This document shows positions 24,391-33,135 of a stretch of DNA of 64,000 nucleotides, one piece after another; position 1 is the stretch's first letter, and every line of letters starts with the position of its first letter. The stretch is from CAZSLI01 sp964607705 (GTDB lineage: Bacteria > Actinomycetota > Coriobacteriia > Anaerosomatales > PHET01): positions 1-64,000 of the forward strand of contig CAZSLI010000013.1 in assembly GCA_964607705.1 (NCBI GenBank), read 5' to 3'. Position numbers and translations under genes: made by a program. Below the pieces are notes generated by a model, which did no database searches, was not told the origin of the DNA, and worked only from the letters and a program-made list of their open reading frames with translations.

Positions 24391-26288
24391 CGTGCATCGA
24401 CTCCCTGCGTCTTCTCGAGGTGCTCGACCGCGTCGGCTGCCCGTCGCTTGAGCTCTCGGCTCTTCCGTCCGAATCCCGGCCGCGTCGCAAAGCGACGAAG
24501 CGCCTTGAGCGCGTCGGGCGTACCGATGTTTTCCAGTGCCGCGATGATATCTTTCCGCATCTCGTAAGACTTAGCGAGGACGCTCACGTCGTCGAAGGTC
24601 CTTGTGAGCGCCGGCACTGCGGCGGCCGCCTTGATCCGCCCCAGCTCGCGGACGACGAACCGCTGCGTCTCGACCTCGCGGTGGCCAAGCGCGCGCACGA
24701 GCGCCTGGGTCGCTTCGGGTACCGGCATGCTGGCCAGCGCCGTGACCGCCGAGAAGCGCACCTGCTCCTCGAGGCTCGTGTCGAGCGTGTGCTGGAGCAC
24801 CGCGACCGCGCGCCGGTCGCCGAGCGCCGCGAGCGCGCGCACGATCGAGATCGCGAGCCCGGGCTCCGCCGTCCGCAAGCGCGAACGCGCGACGCCGAGG
24901 ACGAGTTCGCTCTGGCCTCGCAGCACGGGCCGCAGCAGGGAGCGCTGCGGCTCGGGGATGCGGATGTAGGAGTCGAGCAGCGCTTCCGCGCCCGCCTGAC
25001 CCGCGGCGTGCAGGATCTCCCCGGCGATCGCGGCGTCAGCGTCCGTCAGCGGCACGCGACACACGTCCCGGAGTACCTGCGGGTCCTGGAGGGTGGCGCG
25101 GGCGGCCACCACGTCATCGGCCATCCCCGGGTCCTGCGCGATCTCGTCGAGGCGCCGCAGGGCCTCGCGCACGGTGGGGAACGCACCATCGCGAGCGGCC
25201 TGCGGCAGCACTTCGCCGATCGCCGCGACCGTGTCGGGCTCGAGGCGCGTGCGCGAGACGGCGATGGCGGTGGAAAGCGCGCGTCCGGAGCTCAGCAGCG
25301 GGGATGCGACGGCGACCTGTCGCTCGAGCTCGGCGGCGTCCTCGTGGTCGTCCTCGGCGAGTTGCTGCGCGATGTTCCTGGCGTGCTCGCTGTCGGGCAC
25401 GCCGAAGTCCGGCGCGACATCGGGAGTGGGCGTGAGCAGCAGCTCGAGCGCCTTCGCGGTCTCCGGGGGCAGCGACATGGCGGCCGAGATCCGGCGCGGG
25501 TCGGTCTGGCCCTGAGCGGCGACGAGCTTGAGCAGCCGGGCGAGTGCGGCCGGCTTCATCCTCGCGATGACCGTGAGCATGCCCTCCATGCGCGAGCCCT
25601 CGGTATCGGCTTTGAGCGACAGGCCGAGGACGCGCATGCGAGTCTCTTCATCGAGCCGCATCAGCGCCGCCGCCACCCGCTCCATCGCAAGCTCCCGAGT
25701 GGCATCCTCGAGGCGGTCGATCGCGTCGGCCATCTCGTCGCTCGCAGGGCCCTGATCGGCGTTCTCGGCACGCCGCTCGACTGCGGCGACGACTTCGGCT
25801 GCGATCTCCTCGGGCGGCGCGGTGGTGAGATCGATGCCGAGGAGCCCGGACTCCTCAGAGGCGCGAAGCGAGACCTCGATGACGGCCATGTGGCGCACGC
25901 CGGCGGCGCCGAGCGCGGCACGGGCACCGCCTTCGGCCCGAAGGGCTGCGGGCTCCGCGTTCGCGATGTTCACGAACGCCATCGTCTCGGCGCCGGTCAC
26001 TCCGGGGGCGACGACGACCTGGCCCACCTGCAACGCGTGCAGCTGCTCGGCGAGCGAGATGACCTGGCTTTGGCCGGCGGCAACCGCCGATTCGCCCATG
26101 CGGAAGCCGTGCGGGTCGACGGTGTAGCGAAGAGGCCCTGAGGCGGCGAGCGCGTTGGCACGCTGGGTGAAACGCGCTGCAGCCTCGCGAGGGATATCGG
26201 ACGCAGGAGGATAGAGGCGTGCGGCTCCGACCGCCGCTGCAAGCAGCCGCAGTGCTTCCTCGGCACGAGGGAAGCCTTCAACCTCCAC
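24387..26288 (-). CDS. large HEAT-repeat protein
   Basis: 633 residues from GTG 26288, chosen for a very good ribosome site (AGGAGGA, 8 bases upstream) at the point where coding character begins. No signal peptide. The C-terminal third (about 455-620) holds HEAT/PBS-lyase-like helical repeats such as ALAALGDRRAVAVLQHTL, ALVRALGHREVETQRFVV and ALENIGTPDALKALRRFA. The middle is helical, Ala/Glu/Arg-rich. The N-terminal 230 residues resemble in plan the N-terminal region of its partner (both speak of LYP and an EEVA segment). It is probably a scaffold for the coupled HD-GYP protein. Confidence 0.75.
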   Translation of the reverse strand: MEVEGFPRAEEALRLLAAAVGAARLYPPASDIPREAAARFTQRANALAASGPLRYTVDPHGFRMGESAVAAGQSQVISLAEQLHALQVGQVVVAPGVTGAETMAFVNIANAEPAALRAEGGARAALGAAGVRHMAVIEVSLRASEESGLLGIDLTTAPPEEIAAEVVAAVERRAENADQGPASDEMADAIDRLEDATRELAMERVAAALMRLDEETRMRVLGLSLKADTEGSRMEGMLTVIARMKPAALARLLKLVAAQGQTDPRRISAAMSLPPETAKALELLLTPTPDVAPDFGVPDSEHARNIAQQLAEDDHEDAAELERQVAVASPLLSSGRALSTAIAVSRTRLEPDTVAAIGEVLPQAARDGAFPTVREALRRLDEIAQDPGMADDVVAARATLQDPQVLRDVCRVPLTDADAAIAGEILHAAGQAGAEALLDSYIRIPEPQRSLLRPVLRGQSELVLGVARSRLRTAEPGLAISIVRALAALGDRRAVAVLQHTLDTSLEEQVRFSAVTALASMPVPEATQALVRALGHREVETQRFVVRELGRIKAAAAVPALTRTFDDVSVLAKSYEMRKDIIAALENIGTPDALKALRRFATRPGFGRKSRELKRRAADAVEHLEKTQGVDAR

Positions 26289-26445
26289 TGACGTCGTCCT
26301 CCTCTTCCGGCCCCTCTGGTATATCGGGTTGATGCTGACTACGCTACAAGAACCTGTGACCCCGCGCACAGGAGACCGTGCGTCGGACGGGCATGAGGGG
26401 CTACAGTGACGTTGTCATCAGCTCCCTCGATCGCCGAGGACTCGC

Positions 26446-26940
26446 GTGCCACTGAGAACCGAGGCATATTTTCGCTCGATAGCCATGCAGGCGCTCTCAA
26501 GCGTCACCGTGGTCGAGCCTCCCGTGCCCGTGGACGGTATCGTCGCCGCGATGGGTGTTCCCGTTCGCGCGGTCAACCTTCCCCAGTTCTTCACCTCGGC
26601 GATCGTGTACGAGGACGGCATGCCGGTCTTCATCATCAACTGGGCGAAACCGGAGCCCGAACGCCGAGTGGCCATGGCGCACATGCTCGGCCACGTATTG
26701 CTCGTACTCCACGGCGAGGACGAGACCTACCCGCGCCTCGCGGGGGACCATGGCGGAGCCGACATGGTGGCCAAGGAGCTCATGATGCCTGGCACCATGG
26801 TCATCGAGCAGGCTCGGCTGTGGTTCAACGATCATCGATACCTCGCGCGACTCTTCGGCGTGGACGAGTCGGCGATGCTCGAACGTATGCGAGAGTTGGG
26901 CATCATCAAGGGCCAGCAGGGCCTGGCGTGGGACTACTGA
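26446..26940 (+). CDS. ImmA/IrrE-like protein with degenerate active site
   Basis: 164 residues from GTG 26446, with CGAGGA upstream. The order follows ImmA/IrrE (COG2856) metallopeptidases: a beta segment ending PVFIINWAKPEPERRVAMAH, the zinc helix, and ADMVAKELMMPGTMV with the third-ligand region. The canonical HExxH is HMLGH here (residues 79-83), so both His remain but the catalytic Glu is Met. Zinc binding without proteolysis is likely. Active members cleave repressors such as ImmR or DdrO. No repressor gene is adjacent. It is divergent from the HEAT-repeat gene. Confidence 0.72.
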   Translation: MPLRTEAYFRSIAMQALSSVTVVEPPVPVDGIVAAMGVPVRAVNLPQFFTSAIVYEDGMPVFIINWAKPEPERRVAMAHMLGHVLLVLHGEDETYPRLAGDHGGADMVAKELMMPGTMVIEQARLWFNDHRYLARLFGVDESAMLERMRELGIIKGQQGLAWDY

Positions 26941-27055
26941 GAGAGCTCCGAGCGTAACCATCGCGGCGGTTGGGGGACTGCCGAGGAGCGGTATCATCTA
27001 CACATCGGGTCCGCGCCCTCCGCGCGGGCCGTCTTCACGTGATTGAGGGGAACAC

Positions 27056-28030
27056 ATGCGCACGAGCTACGCCGTGGGCGTCGATGTCGGGGGAACGCGT
27101 ATCGCCGTCGGGCTGGTCGAACGCAAAGGCCGCATCGTGAAGGACGCGAAGAAGCTCACGCCCCACGAGGGCCCCTTCGCGGTCATAGACACCATCATCG
27201 ACCTCGTCGAAGAGGTCTCCAGCGGCATCCAGCAGGCCGAGCTCGCCGGTATCGGCATCGGGCTGCCGGCCCAGATCGACTTCCTGCGCCAGTCGGTCGA
27301 GTTCTGCACCAACCTGCCGCTCGCTGGCGTGGACGTGCGCTCGCTGGTCATGTCGCGCTCGAAGACCGAGGTCACTATCGACAACGACGGCAATCTTGCC
27401 GCCCTCGGCGAGGCTAGGTTCGGCGCCGCCAAGGGTGCGCGCGACTTCCTGATGATCACGCTGGGCACCGGCGTCGGCGGCGGCCTGTTCGTCAACGGCG
27501 AACCCTACCGTGGTAGCCGCGGCATGGCGGGGGAGATCGGGCACACCGTCGTGGACCTCGACGGTCCGCCGTGTCCCTGCGGCGGAACGGGCCACCTCGA
27601 GTCGTTCCTCGGCAGGCCGGCCATCGCGGCTCGCGGTAAGGAGGCGGCGCGCGAGTTCAAGGGCCGCACCATCCTCGAAGCCGCCGGCGGCAAGATCGAC
27701 GACGTCACCGCCGAGGCGGTAATCATCGCCGGCAAGAAGCACGACGCGGTCGCACGGCAGATCCTGCTCGACGCGGGTGACGTGCTGGGCCGGGGGCTCG
27801 TGAGCTTCATCAACACGCTGAACCCGCAGCTCGTCGTCGTAGGTGGCGGTGTGGGCGAATCGGCTCCCTACCTGGTCGACCGCGCCGCCGAAGTGATGCA
27901 GGGCGAAGCGCTGGCCGGCCGCAGGGACGTCAAGGTCGTGCCCGCGGTCCTCGGCAACGACGCCGGGCTCCTCGGCGCCGCAGCGCTCGCTTTCGACGAG
28001 CACGACTCGCGCGAGGGGCTCCACCGGTGA
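27056..28030 (+). CDS. ROK family sugar kinase (glucokinase-like)
   Basis: 324 residues. It has phosphate-1 motif GVDVGGTRIAVG (8-19), the catalytic Asp in TIDNDGNLAALGEA (Asp 111), GTGVGGGLFVNG (137-148), the ROK zinc region from His 163, and a late adenosine loop VVGGGVGES. The usual zinc motif CxCGxxGC reads CPCGGTGH (173-180), with the third Cys replaced by His, which can still bind zinc. It phosphorylates a hexose, most likely glucose, in the cytoplasm. The start of the DUF362 gene overlaps its stop by four bases (GTGA). Confidence 0.9.
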   Translation: MRTSYAVGVDVGGTRIAVGLVERKGRIVKDAKKLTPHEGPFAVIDTIIDLVEEVSSGIQQAELAGIGIGLPAQIDFLRQSVEFCTNLPLAGVDVRSLVMSRSKTEVTIDNDGNLAALGEARFGAAKGARDFLMITLGTGVGGGLFVNGEPYRGSRGMAGEIGHTVVDLDGPPCPCGGTGHLESFLGRPAIAARGKEAAREFKGRTILEAAGGKIDDVTAEAVIIAGKKHDAVARQILLDAGDVLGRGLVSFINTLNPQLVVVGGGVGESAPYLVDRAAEVMQGEALAGRRDVKVVPAVLGNDAGLLGAAALAFDEHDSREGLHR

Positions 28031-29139
28031 GCCCGGCGACCGTATGGTTCGCGCCGGTCCGGACCACCAAGAAGCAGTCGCTCGTGAAGCGCGCCGGCAC
28101 GCTGCTCGACAGGGCAGGTCTGTCCTCGGCGATCGCCGAGGACGAGCTCGTCGCCGTGAAGCTGCATTTCGGCGAGGAGGGCAACACCGGCTTCGTGCAT
28201 CCGATCTTCTTGCGTGAAGTGGTCGCGCGGGTGCGTGGAGCGGGTGGCAAGCCGTTTCTCACCGACAGCAACACGCTCTATCGCGGCAAGCGGTTCAACG
28301 CGGTGGACCACCTCGCCTGCGCCGTCCACAACGGCTTCAGCTTCGCGACCGTCGATGCGCCGATCATCATCGCCGACGGGCTCGACGGGCGTGAGTCGGT
28401 CGAAGTGCCCATCGAGGGGTTCGATCATTTCGAGACCGTGCGCATCGGCGCCGCCGCGGTTCACGCTGACGCGATGGTGGTCGTGACACACGTGAAGGGT
28501 CATGAGGCCACGGGCTTCGGAGGCGCACTCAAGAATGTGGGCATGGGGCTCGGCTCGCGTAGCGCCAAGCAGCGCATGCATGCCGACTTCGAGCCGCACC
28601 CCGATCCCGAGAAGTGCAACGCATGCGGGCGCTGCGTCCAGTGGTGCCCGGTGAACGCCATCGTCATCGGTCCCGACCGAGTTGCCGCCGTCGACTACGA
28701 CCTGTGCTACGGCTGCGGAGAGTGCGTGGCCGCCTGCCCGTATGGTTCGATCGCGATCAACTGGAAGACCGAAGAGGCCTCCATCCAGGAGAAGATCGTC
28801 GAGCACTGCGCCGGCGTCCTGGCCGGCAAGGAGGGCAAGGTCGTCTACCTCTCGTTCGTCACCAACGTGACGCCGGACTGCGACTGCTGGGGCTTCTCCG
28901 ACGCGCCTGTGGTGGCCGACATCGGGGTGCTCGCCTCAACCGATATCGTCGCTATCGACCAGGCAGCCTATGACCTTGTGGTCGGCGCGCGGGGCCTCGA
29001 TGGCTCACTGGGCGAGGGCATGACGCAGGGTGCCGACAAGTTCAAGGCCGTGAGCGGAATCGACGGCACGCGGGCCATGGAATACGCTGAGATCAAGGGG
29101 CTCGGTTCGCGCTCCTACGAGCTCAAGACGCTCGTCTAG
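28027..29139 (+). CDS. DUF362 protein with two 4Fe-4S clusters
   Basis: 370 residues. The DUF362 fold occupies the N-terminal 190 (VAVKLHFGEEGNTGF, VVVTHVKGHEATGFGGALKNVGMG) and the C-terminal part. A bacterial ferredoxin domain is inserted at about 197-245 with two full motifs, CNACGRCVQWCP and CYGCGECVAACP. The protein is cytoplasmic and should transfer electrons; the substrate is unknown, although the family occurs widely in anaerobes. Translational coupling to the ROK kinase (GTGA overlap) is likely to be a matter of operon structure rather than shared chemistry. Confidence 0.88.
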   Translation: MSPATVWFAPVRTTKKQSLVKRAGTLLDRAGLSSAIAEDELVAVKLHFGEEGNTGFVHPIFLREVVARVRGAGGKPFLTDSNTLYRGKRFNAVDHLACAVHNGFSFATVDAPIIIADGLDGRESVEVPIEGFDHFETVRIGAAAVHADAMVVVTHVKGHEATGFGGALKNVGMGLGSRSAKQRMHADFEPHPDPEKCNACGRCVQWCPVNAIVIGPDRVAAVDYDLCYGCGECVAACPYGSIAINWKTEEASIQEKIVEHCAGVLAGKEGKVVYLSFVTNVTPDCDCWGFSDAPVVADIGVLASTDIVAIDQAAYDLVVGARGLDGSLGEGMTQGADKFKAVSGIDGTRAMEYAEIKGLGSRSYELKTLV

Positions 29140-29154
29140 GCAGGGGAGGCCGCC

Positions 29155-30336
29155 GTGGACTACGGGGCTATCATCAAGCGGGCATGGCACATCACGTGGC
29201 GCTACAAGGCGCTGTGGGTTCTCGGCATCTTCGCGGGCGTCTCGGGCTGCCAGGGCAGCGGGGGCAGCAGCAGCGGTGGTGGTAACCGCGGCAACAGCTT
29301 CGGCTCCGGTCGCGGCATCGGTCGCGGCGCAGCTGACCTTCAGAACTTTCTCGACGTGATGCAGCGCTGGCTGCCGGTGATCTTCGTCGGCCTCGGCGTG
29401 CTGTTCTTGCTGGGGATCGTCTGGTCGATCTTCCGGGTCGCCGCACGCGGCGGTCTCGTCGTCGCGGTCGACAGCATCGAGGCTGGCCGCGCCGCGCCCA
29501 CGCTCGGCGCTCTGTGGTCCGCAGGCTTCCGGCGCTTCTGGACGATCGTCGGCCTGGAACTCCTGCTGGTCGTGCCGCTGGTCGCCGTCGTGCTCATCAT
29601 GCTGGTCGCGATATTCGCCCCACTCATGGGCTCGGTCGTGGCCGGCCGTCAGCCGGGCGCCGAGATGATTGCGCCATTGTGCGGCAGTCTCGGCATCGGG
29701 CTGCCCCTACTGCTGGTCGCGTCGCTCGTCCTCGGCGTGATGTACCTGATCGCCCTGCGCTACGTGATGCTCGGCAACCAGGGCGTGTTCGAGGCCGCGG
29801 GCAACTCCTGGCGCTTCTTCCGGGTTCGGTTCAAGGACTCGCTCATCATGTGGTTCATCAATGCCGGCCTCAACATCGTGGCCGGGATCGCCGTCGCGGT
29901 GGTCATCGGGATCGTCGCCGTCGGCTTCGTCCTGCCGATGATCCCGCTCGGGATCGGTCGCCAGTGGACGGCGCTCGTGGGCGTCGGCGGCCTGCTCTTG
30001 CTGGTCGTCATGGCCCTGAGCTTCGTCTACAACGGCATCTGGGGGACCTACACCTCGGCTCTGTGGACGATCTTCTTCCGCGACATCCAAGGCATGAGCA
30101 CCGTGGCCGTAGCGACTGGCAGCGCGCCCGCCGGCTCCTACTCGCCGAGCCAGCAGCCCGGGTACGCGCCAGCTCCGTCGGCTCCTCCGGCGCCGCCCGT
30201 CGCGCCGCCGCAAGGCGAGTGGCCGGAGCCGCCCCCCGCCCCCGAGCCGCCCGAGGCGGCCGACCCCGCACCGCAGCCGTCGGCGCCCCCCGCGCCGCCC
30301 ATGGGCCCGACGCCGGAGCCGCCCGCCGATGCCTGA
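29155..30336 (+). CDS. polytopic membrane protein with proline-rich tail
   Basis: 393 residues from GTG 29155, with GGGGAGG upstream. An amphipathic start (IIKRAWHITWRYKALWVLGIFAG) and a Gly/Ser-rich loop are followed by about five long hydrophobic segments (near 75-100, 120-150, 170-205, 235-265, 275-300). It resembles DUF-type glycerophosphoryl-diester-associated or transport-like membrane proteins of actinobacteria, but no function is assigned. Residues 325-393 are a Pro/Ala/Glu-rich cytoplasmic tail of low complexity. The next gene, rsmI, starts 8 bases before its stop. Confidence 0.7.
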   Translation: MDYGAIIKRAWHITWRYKALWVLGIFAGVSGCQGSGGSSSGGGNRGNSFGSGRGIGRGAADLQNFLDVMQRWLPVIFVGLGVLFLLGIVWSIFRVAARGGLVVAVDSIEAGRAAPTLGALWSAGFRRFWTIVGLELLLVVPLVAVVLIMLVAIFAPLMGSVVAGRQPGAEMIAPLCGSLGIGLPLLLVASLVLGVMYLIALRYVMLGNQGVFEAAGNSWRFFRVRFKDSLIMWFINAGLNIVAGIAVAVVIGIVAVGFVLPMIPLGIGRQWTALVGVGGLLLLVVMALSFVYNGIWGTYTSALWTIFFRDIQGMSTVAVATGSAPAGSYSPSQQPGYAPAPSAPPAPPVAPPQGEWPEPPPAPEPPEAADPAPQPSAPPAPPMGPTPEPPADA

Positions 30337-31171
30337 TCCGGGCCGCCTCGTCGTCTGCGCGACCCCAATCGGCAACCTCGGCGACGTGACCCTTCGCGTG
30401 CTCAACGCGCTCGGTGAAGTCGACGTCATCCTTGCCGAGGACACGCGCGTCACCACCAAATTGCTGCGCCGCTACAAGATCGCGAAGCCGCTCGAGCGCT
30501 ACGACGAGTTCGTCGCCGCCAAGCGTACGCCGGCGTTCGTCGAGCGGCTGCAGGCCGGCGAGACGTTGGGGCTCGTGAGCGACGCCGGCACGCCCGGCAT
30601 CAGCGACCCCGGCTCCACTCTGGTCGACGCCGCTCTCGCCGCCGATATCCCGGTCGAGGTGCTGCCCGGCGCGTCGGCCATCGTCACCGCGCTGGTCGCC
30701 AGCGGCCTGCCCACGCAGTCGTTCTACTTCGGAGGCTTCCTGCCGAGGAGGGCCGGCGACCGCCAGCGACTCCTCGCCACGCTCGCGCCGCTTGAAGCGA
30801 CCCTGATCTTCTACGAATCACCCCGGCGGACCGCCGATGCGCTGCAGGTGCTCGCCGAAGCGTTCCCGCATCGCCGCGGGGCCATGGCGCGCGAGCTGAC
30901 AAAGCTTCACGAGGAGGTCGCCCGAGGCCTCTTGCCTGAGCTCGCCCGCCAGATAGGCGAGCGCGAAGTACTCAAAGGTGAGGTGGTTCTTCTCGTCGGA
31001 CCGCCCACCGCCGAGGAATCCTCGGCAGAGGCAGTCGACGAGTCAGATGTGCGTGCCCGCGTGGACAACCTGGTGGCGGCGGGAATGTCGCGCGCACAAG
31101 CCGTCAAGGAGGTGGCGCGAAACCTCGCGCTGCCGAGAAACGCGGTCTACGAGATCGCGCATCGCACGTAG
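30329..31171 (+). CDS. rsmI: 16S rRNA (cytidine-1402-2'-O)-methyltransferase
   Basis: 280 residues, the normal length. Tetrapyrrole-methylase fold with the RsmI signatures GRLVVCATPIGNLGDVTLR, LAEDTRVTTKLL, LVSDAGTPGISDPG and FYFGGFLPR, plus the C-terminal helical domain. It uses S-adenosylmethionine to methylate C1402 of 16S rRNA at the decoding centre. It overlaps the preceding membrane-protein gene by 8 bases. Next to metG and tatD, it starts the conserved housekeeping run. Confidence 0.96.
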   Translation: MPDPGRLVVCATPIGNLGDVTLRVLNALGEVDVILAEDTRVTTKLLRRYKIAKPLERYDEFVAAKRTPAFVERLQAGETLGLVSDAGTPGISDPGSTLVDAALAADIPVEVLPGASAIVTALVASGLPTQSFYFGGFLPRRAGDRQRLLATLAPLEATLIFYESPRRTADALQVLAEAFPHRRGAMARELTKLHEEVARGLLPELARQIGEREVLKGEVVLLVGPPTAEESSAEAVDESDVRARVDNLVAAGMSRAQAVKEVARNLALPRNAVYEIAHRT

Positions 31172-31197
31172 TGGTGCCCCTGAGCGTCCTACAACCA

Positions 31198-31446
31198 CTA
31201 GACGCCGGTCTTGATCGCCTCGACACACTCCGTGCAGATGGGCCGCTCGTTCAGGTCCCGCATTTCCTTGTCCGTGTCGCCACATAGGGCGCATGCGTCG
31301 TGGTGCTTCTCGAGAATGATCCGTTCGCCCTCGACGTAGATCGCCATCGGGTCCTTGACGCGGATTCCCAGTGTCCGACGAAGTTCCATCGGAATGACTA
31401 TGCGACCGAGGTCATCTACTCTCCTGACTATCCCGGTGTCGTGCAT
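31198..31446 (-). CDS. AbrB/SpoVT-type regulator with zinc-ribbon tail
   Basis: 82 residues from ATG 31446, preceded by a strong GGGGGAGGA. The N-terminal swapped-hairpin AbrB domain is clear (TGIVRRVDDLGRIVIPMELR, then LGIRVKDPMAIYVEGERIIL). The last 30 residues carry CALC...CTEC, a likely zinc site. AbrB-type proteins are dimeric transition-state DNA-binding regulators. It is inserted antisense between rsmI and metG, matching the abrB location near metG and yabE in Bacilli. Divergent from metG. Confidence 0.9.
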   Translation of the reverse strand: MHDTGIVRRVDDLGRIVIPMELRRTLGIRVKDPMAIYVEGERIILEKHHDACALCGDTDKEMRDLNERPICTECVEAIKTGV

Positions 31447-31568
31447 TTCGTGTCCTCCCCCTTCGGCGTCCGTCTCCCCAGGCAACGGAACGGTTAGAAT
31501 CACGGGGTGCCCCCGCGTCCGGAGGCGCGTTGTTCCAGTCCCTACCCGCCTGAACGAGGTCCTGAAAC

Positions 31569-33125
31569 ATGGGTCGTCACTCCTATTACCTGACAACGCC
31601 GATCTATTACGTGAACTCGGTGCCGCATCTCGGGACCGCCTACACGACGATCGCGGCCGATGCGCTCGCGCGGTATCGGCGCCTTCTCGGCGACGACGTC
31701 TTCTTCCTGACGGGGCTCGACGAGCACGGCCAGAAGGTGGAGCAGGCGGCCACCGAGCACGGCCTCGCGCCCCAAGAGTGGTGCGACCAGCTCGCCGAGA
31801 AGTTCCAAGCCACGTGGCAGATGCTCGACATCACGAACGATGACTTCATCCGCACCACGGAGCCGCGCCACGAGCGCGCCGTGCAGCAGTTGGCGCAGAC
31901 CCTCTACGACCGTGGCGACATCTACAAGGGCCACTACGAGGGCTGGTACTGCGTCCCCGACGAGACGTACTGGACCGAGTCTGATCTAGGCGATGGCAAC
32001 ACCTGCCCGCAGTGCGGACGTTCGGTCGAGTTCGTGCGCGAGGACAACTACTTCTTCAAGCTCTCGGCGTATCAGGACAGGCTGCTCGCTCTCTACGAAC
32101 AGAACCCTGACTTCATCCGCCCCGAGACGCGCCGCAACGAGGTGCTGTCTTTCGTTAACGGCGGCCTGCGTGACCTCTCGATCTCGCGCGCCAACGTCAA
32201 GTGGGGCGTCCCGCTGCCCTGGGACGAGACGCACACGATGTACGTCTGGTTCGACGCCCTCATCAACTACATGACCGCCGTCGGCTACGCCGATCCCGAG
32301 CGTGCCGAGGAGTTCGCCAAGCGCTGGCCGGCGCAGATGCACTTCGTTGGCAAAGACATCATCCGGTTCCACTGCGTGATCTGGCCGGCCATGCTCATGG
32401 CGGCCGGCCTGCCTCTGCCCGAGGGGGTCTTCGCGCACGGCTTCTTGCTCACCAAGGGCGAGAAGATGAGCAAGTCCAAGGGCAACGCGATGGCCCCGGC
32501 GGATCTCGTCGAGCGCTTCGGTGTCGATGGCTACCGCTACTACTTCCTGCGCGACGTGCAGTTCGGCGCCGACGGTTCCATCTCGCTCGAGGCCATGGTG
32601 CAGCGCTACAACGGTGACCTTGCCAACGACTGGGGCAACCTGTGCTCGCGGCTGTTCAACATGGTCGGCAAGTACTTCGACGGCGTCGTGCCTGACCCGT
32701 CGCAAGGTGCGTCGAGCGACGACGACATGCTGCTCGCTATCGCCGGCTCGCTTCCTGAGCGCTACGCCGACCGCATGGCGGCCGTGGACTACGCCGGCGC
32801 GCTCGAAGCGGCGTGGGACCTGGTGAAGGGCGCCAACCGCTACATCGAGGACTCGGCCCCCTGGAACCTCGCGAAAGCCGAGGAGACCAAGCCGCGCCTC
32901 GCCACCGTGCTCTACAACGCCCTTGAGTGCGTGCGCATCGCCGCGCTCTTCACCGCGCCGGTCATGCCGACAACGAGCGCCGAGGTGTGGCGCCGCATGG
33001 GCCTCGGCGACCCCAACCTGATCACCGACCTCGCCACCGAGGCGGCGTTCGGGCGCCTTCCCGTGGGCAACGCGGTCGAGAAGGGTGACCCGCTCTTCCC
33101 GCGCATCGTCGACGAAGAGGGGTAG
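31569..33125 (+). CDS. metG: methionyl-tRNA synthetase
   Basis: 518 residues, class I synthetase. The HIGH-type motif is PHLGTAYT near residue 20 and KMSKS is in GEKMSKSKGN near 305. A single CPQC pair remains in the connective domain region (about 145). The protein lacks the C-terminal tRNA-binding (Trbp111-like) extension, as in shorter bacterial forms. It charges initiator and elongator tRNA-Met. The first gene of the forward housekeeping operon metG-tatD; the ribosome site is a modest GAGGT. Confidence 0.96.
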   Translation: MGRHSYYLTTPIYYVNSVPHLGTAYTTIAADALARYRRLLGDDVFFLTGLDEHGQKVEQAATEHGLAPQEWCDQLAEKFQATWQMLDITNDDFIRTTEPRHERAVQQLAQTLYDRGDIYKGHYEGWYCVPDETYWTESDLGDGNTCPQCGRSVEFVREDNYFFKLSAYQDRLLALYEQNPDFIRPETRRNEVLSFVNGGLRDLSISRANVKWGVPLPWDETHTMYVWFDALINYMTAVGYADPERAEEFAKRWPAQMHFVGKDIIRFHCVIWPAMLMAAGLPLPEGVFAHGFLLTKGEKMSKSKGNAMAPADLVERFGVDGYRYYFLRDVQFGADGSISLEAMVQRYNGDLANDWGNLCSRLFNMVGKYFDGVVPDPSQGASSDDDMLLAIAGSLPERYADRMAAVDYAGALEAAWDLVKGANRYIEDSAPWNLAKAEETKPRLATVLYNALECVRIAALFTAPVMPTTSAEVWRRMGLGDPNLITDLATEAAFGRLPVGNAVEKGDPLFPRIVDEEG

Positions 33126-33135
33126 TCACCACAAT

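Noticed and set aside
24420..26141. A 573-codon frame antisense to the HEAT-repeat gene
   Set aside because: It mirrors the strong third-position GC of the real gene, has no ribosome site or domain, and its translation is Arg/Gly/His-rich as expected for an antisense shadow.
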